Source: Bacteroidales bacterium (GTDB lineage Bacteria > Bacteroidota > Bacteroidia > Bacteroidales > UBA7960). From it: 16,440 nucleotides of DNA. Both the position numbers and the translations under genes were made by a program. Of the stretch, positions 14,801 through 16,440 are shown in pieces (position 1 is the stretch's first letter; every line of letters begins with the position of its first letter). The notes beneath the pieces are model-generated. The model made no database searches, had not been told where the DNA came from, and saw only the letters and a program-made list of their open reading frames with translations. The stretch lies in contig SLOR01000318.1 in assembly GCA_007132395.1 (NCBI GenBank), positions 1 through 16,440 of the forward strand. The letters are read 5' to 3'.

Positions 14801-16388
14801 CAGCCCTGAGCAATGGATACAATATGATTTTGCAGGGAAAGAACTGATTTCTACCCACCCGGCACAGGATTCGCTGAAGTTTTATGCTGGAACCATAAAC
14901 TACAACCCGGGCGAAAATGTGATTTATGCTGACTATGTAAAAATCATCAAAGTAGCCGATGCGGCTGTTTATCCGCATAACGAGCAGGTACAGATACTTC
15001 CCCGTGCCGAAATCAGCAAACTTGAAAATGCCATGGTGTTGGCCAATACCTACACCCTGCATCACCGCTTTTACGATGCAGATATAAATATTGCCTCGCG
15101 GTGGAATTATGCCGGCAGCGGGAAGTATGATTTTGTGGATGAAACCGGTGCTGTGCAGCCCATCCATTTTGAAACCATCAATGTGGACAGGGCTTACAAA
15201 ACTACCTTTGCCAAAGCACGTATTGAGCCCGAGCACGACTTTACCATCAGCCCACGCTTCGGGTTCATGGGCGATGTAGAATTGCAGGCCGAAAACCCCG
15301 ACTTCTTCTATAAAGGTGCAGCGCAAATTTTTGTGGACTGCCCCGACTATCAACCCGATGGTATGAGGTTTGAAGCCCGTATTAAAAAAGACAGCATCTT
15401 TATTCCCCTGCAGGAAGACCTGCGCAATGAAGCCAATGGCCGTATACTATCGTCAATAATGCTGGCAGGCGATTCCATACACATTTACCCCGCACTGTTT
15501 GGCCGGAGAAAACATTATTCCGATATAGAAATTATCAATGCAACAGGCTACCTTACCTGGGACCGTAACATGAGCCAGTACCAGGTTTCTACGGCCGAAA
15601 AATTTGCCAATTCACAACTTCCCGACAACATCATCAGCATCAATCCCAACACATGCATAATTGATGCGCACGGAAATATTAACCTATCGGAAGGAATGGG
15701 CCAGTTTGGAATGAATAATTATGGCAGAATGACTTATGACCTGAACAATGACAACAAGGAACTGGATATTGTAATGGGAATCAACTTTTTCTTCCTGGAT
15801 AATGCCCTGGCAAGCGTGGAAAAATCGTTGCGCAGCATGGAGGAACCTGATTTAGTTAACCTGAACCGTCATAAGTACACCAGCTATCTGGCCAAAAAAA
15901 CCGGGGAAGAAAATGCACGCAGGCTTATGGAGGAATTTATCCTGGGCGGAAGTTTCAGGCGATTCCCTACTGAGCTGGAAAACACCTTCTTCTTCGCTGA
16001 TTTACGAATGCGCTGGGATCAATCTTCCCAAACCTTCTATAGTACGGCACCTCTAGGCATTGGCAATATGGAGCGTTTCCCGCTCAACCTTTACGTAAAT
16101 GGATATCTAGAGCTTCGCAAGCACAGGGGTGGCGACATCTTCAACATGGTGCTGGTACCCTCTGGCTTTGCAGATGAAGGCATTGGAAGAGAATGGTTTT
16201 TCTTCACCTATGCCAACGGTATCATGCAAACCATTGCTTCTGACAATGAGTTCAACAACATGATTCGCAGTGTGAGCCCACGCAGGCGTCGCATGGATGT
16301 GGAAAGAGGAGAACAACCTTTTACTTATATCCTGTCGTCCGACCGCAGGCCCTTCGACTTTGTGAGAACCATGAAAATGCTCAATTAG
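11883..16388 (+). CDS. Giant exported beta-rich protein of unknown function
   Basis: A 1501-residue protein. A Sec signal peptide is clear: a basic start, the hydrophobic run IVLIFLLLTLA, and a probable cleavage after LQA at residue 22. Residues 25-150 look alpha-helical. From about 155 to the end, short alternating polar/hydrophobic strands dominate. They include ELTPSGLTGEGKMDL near 854-868, a stretch near 1000-1050 with VKIIKVADAAVYP then further strands, and a C-terminal part with aromatic strands (about 1370-1470) containing GIGNMERFPLNLYVNGYLEL. Only four cysteines are seen, and there are no transmembrane helices after the signal. There is no catalytic motif, lipobox, TonB box or type IX sorting tail that I recognise. 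The stacked-strand look recalls lipid-bridge and OstA/AsmA-like proteins, but this is only an impression. It reads like a conserved but uncharacterised Bacteroidota envelope family. No -7 element is evident in its 5' gap. Confidence 0.85.
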   Translation: MQHRIVLIFLLLTLATSGLLQAQRTDKFTRHDEAFISELNELIMNIDRQDRIRAQAHLDTFAILWKNGHMLETQKEWVYNTMDAMLGMRLRPWPDYALYLQGVVAVLNTQQADLNFDNWHRSFENMLNIASQRRLLTYWHKSLNLFNDNIVFSSSNVTWQLKTNRWSLTMDEDVPAISFSNSDVACYSQRDSTIILNTSGKVFPLEDKLQGTGGRFTWERVELDPERVYATLKGYTINLNHARFEMDSVTFYNFDFFSQPLQGRLQERLIAEVKPENARYPSFQSYQAVHEIRNLFQGIDFLGGFTMLGQRILGSGTEDADATIKFYRADSLFITARSSSFSIRQDRIISDRAAVSIYLSGDSIYHPSINMRYLNDTREFSLQREEQGFSRAPFINTFHKLDMYCEAIYWITDTYDIELRMIRGMSDKGSAVFESHDFFSDLRYMRMQGISNIHPLVRLRTYAREYGSNEVPLSGYARFLRQDEGSVLAQILNFSYYGFVSYDADTQTITLQDRISHYIMAYAGRADFDVIQVSSHAPVNARLNMNNFDLHLYGVERIPLSDQKNVVIHPYEQEVVMKKNRDMYFNGRIESGLFDFYGKEFFFDYDNFKIDLVNTDSMSFSVRSFDADSRGRHSYVRVRTVLEGINGELLVDHPSNKSGQLPYPRYPIFNSDNESYVYYDREFVQSGVYKREDVYFRLIPFSIDSLDHATTDNIAFDGVFISTGIFPDFYDFLTVQPDYSLGFNTRTPDEGYPVYDGKALYKGPIDMSYEGLRADGRLEYLSATLDANSMLMFPDSARAKINTFTLDPRENPVEYPEIAARDINMLYKPFQDNMHLAHTTHPMKFFGDLASLSGSIELTPSGLTGEGKMDLFGASLMAKEYDFKRMDFSSNLADMDLNVPDKDEVAFRATGYESFVDMKSRSAEMKSIEGTSKLAFLNNRFDAYGFDYEWDMPRGDLAMANTLQPEIAAMGTISPEQWIQYDFAGKELISTHPAQDSLKFYAGTINYNPGENVIYADYVKIIKVADAAVYPHNEQVQILPRAEISKLENAMVLANTYTLHHRFYDADINIASRWNYAGSGKYDFVDETGAVQPIHFETINVDRAYKTTFAKARIEPEHDFTISPRFGFMGDVELQAENPDFFYKGAAQIFVDCPDYQPDGMRFEARIKKDSIFIPLQEDLRNEANGRILSSIMLAGDSIHIYPALFGRRKHYSDIEIINATGYLTWDRNMSQYQVSTAEKFANSQLPDNIISINPNTCIIDAHGNINLSEGMGQFGMNNYGRMTYDLNNDNKELDIVMGINFFFLDNALASVEKSLRSMEEPDLVNLNRHKYTSYLAKKTGEENARRLMEEFILGGSFRRFPTELENTFFFADLRMRWDQSSQTFYSTAPLGIGNMERFPLNLYVNGYLELRKHRGGDIFNMVLVPSGFADEGIGREWFFFTYANGIMQTIASDNEFNNMIRSVSPRRRRMDVERGEQPFTYILSSDRRPFDFVRTMKMLN

Positions 16389-16440
16389 CAAACAAACAAA
16401 ACCCAAATAATAAACCAGAAAAAACAAACAACAAACCTGA

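Noticed and set aside
14571..15353. 260-codon minus-strand frame within the giant gene
   Set aside because: One of several antisense frames in a long, GC-moderate gene; no start context or domain supports it.
1..16440. CRISPR array, tRNA/rRNA gene, prophage or defence island
   Set aside because: No spaced direct repeats, cloverleaf, rRNA-like sequence, integrase or known defence domain was seen on either strand.

Overview
The window looks like a stretch of ordinary chromosome from a member of the Bacteroidota. Three signs point there. Bacteroidota-style -7 promoter words (TAnnTTTG) stand in most gene-leading intergenic gaps. Starts are preceded by A/T-rich sequence rather than Shine-Dalgarno boxes. 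The gene families and pairings are typical of the phylum: folP next to a CdaA diadenylate cyclase, a duplicated DUF1599 protein, and a PRiA4_ORF3-type protein beside miaA. A Bacteroidales/Marinilabiliales-like lineage is my guess and cannot be fixed from the sequence alone. I see no rRNA, tRNA, CRISPR array, phage or transposase gene.

Layout. (1) 179-1688, plus strand: a CrtW-type carotenoid ketolase followed after only 4 nt by dapD (lysine/diaminopimelate pathway). (2) 1760-5446, plus strand: tsaC/sua5 (tRNA t6A37), a CCA-adding-type nucleotidyltransferase with an HD domain and a TTG start, an acidic-tailed PRiA4_ORF3-family protein, and miaA (tRNA i6A37), which overlaps it. This is a run of three tRNA-maturation enzymes. 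(3) 5513-8103, minus strand: folP, cdaA and a BadF-type amino-sugar kinase, read in that order and ended by a hairpin terminator that overlaps the miaA stop. (4) 8162-11680, plus strand: a two-repeat DUF1599 protein divergent from folP, a lone DppB/OppB-like ABC permease, tpiA, and prmA overlapping tpiA by one base. (5) 11681-11882: a gap holding a long inverted repeat of MITE/REP type. (6) 11883-16388: a 1501-residue exported, beta-strand-rich protein of unknown function.

Most genes are housekeeping: cell-wall and lysine precursors, tRNA maturation, folate, c-di-AMP signalling, glycolysis and ribosomal protein methylation. The least explained items are the giant exported protein, the inverted-repeat element upstream of it, the PRiA4_ORF3 protein embedded among tRNA-modification genes, the carotenoid ketolase fused by position to dapD, and a Thr-to-Gly change in the first pterin-site motif of the dihydropteroate synthase. 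I found no convincing new defence or mobile system.
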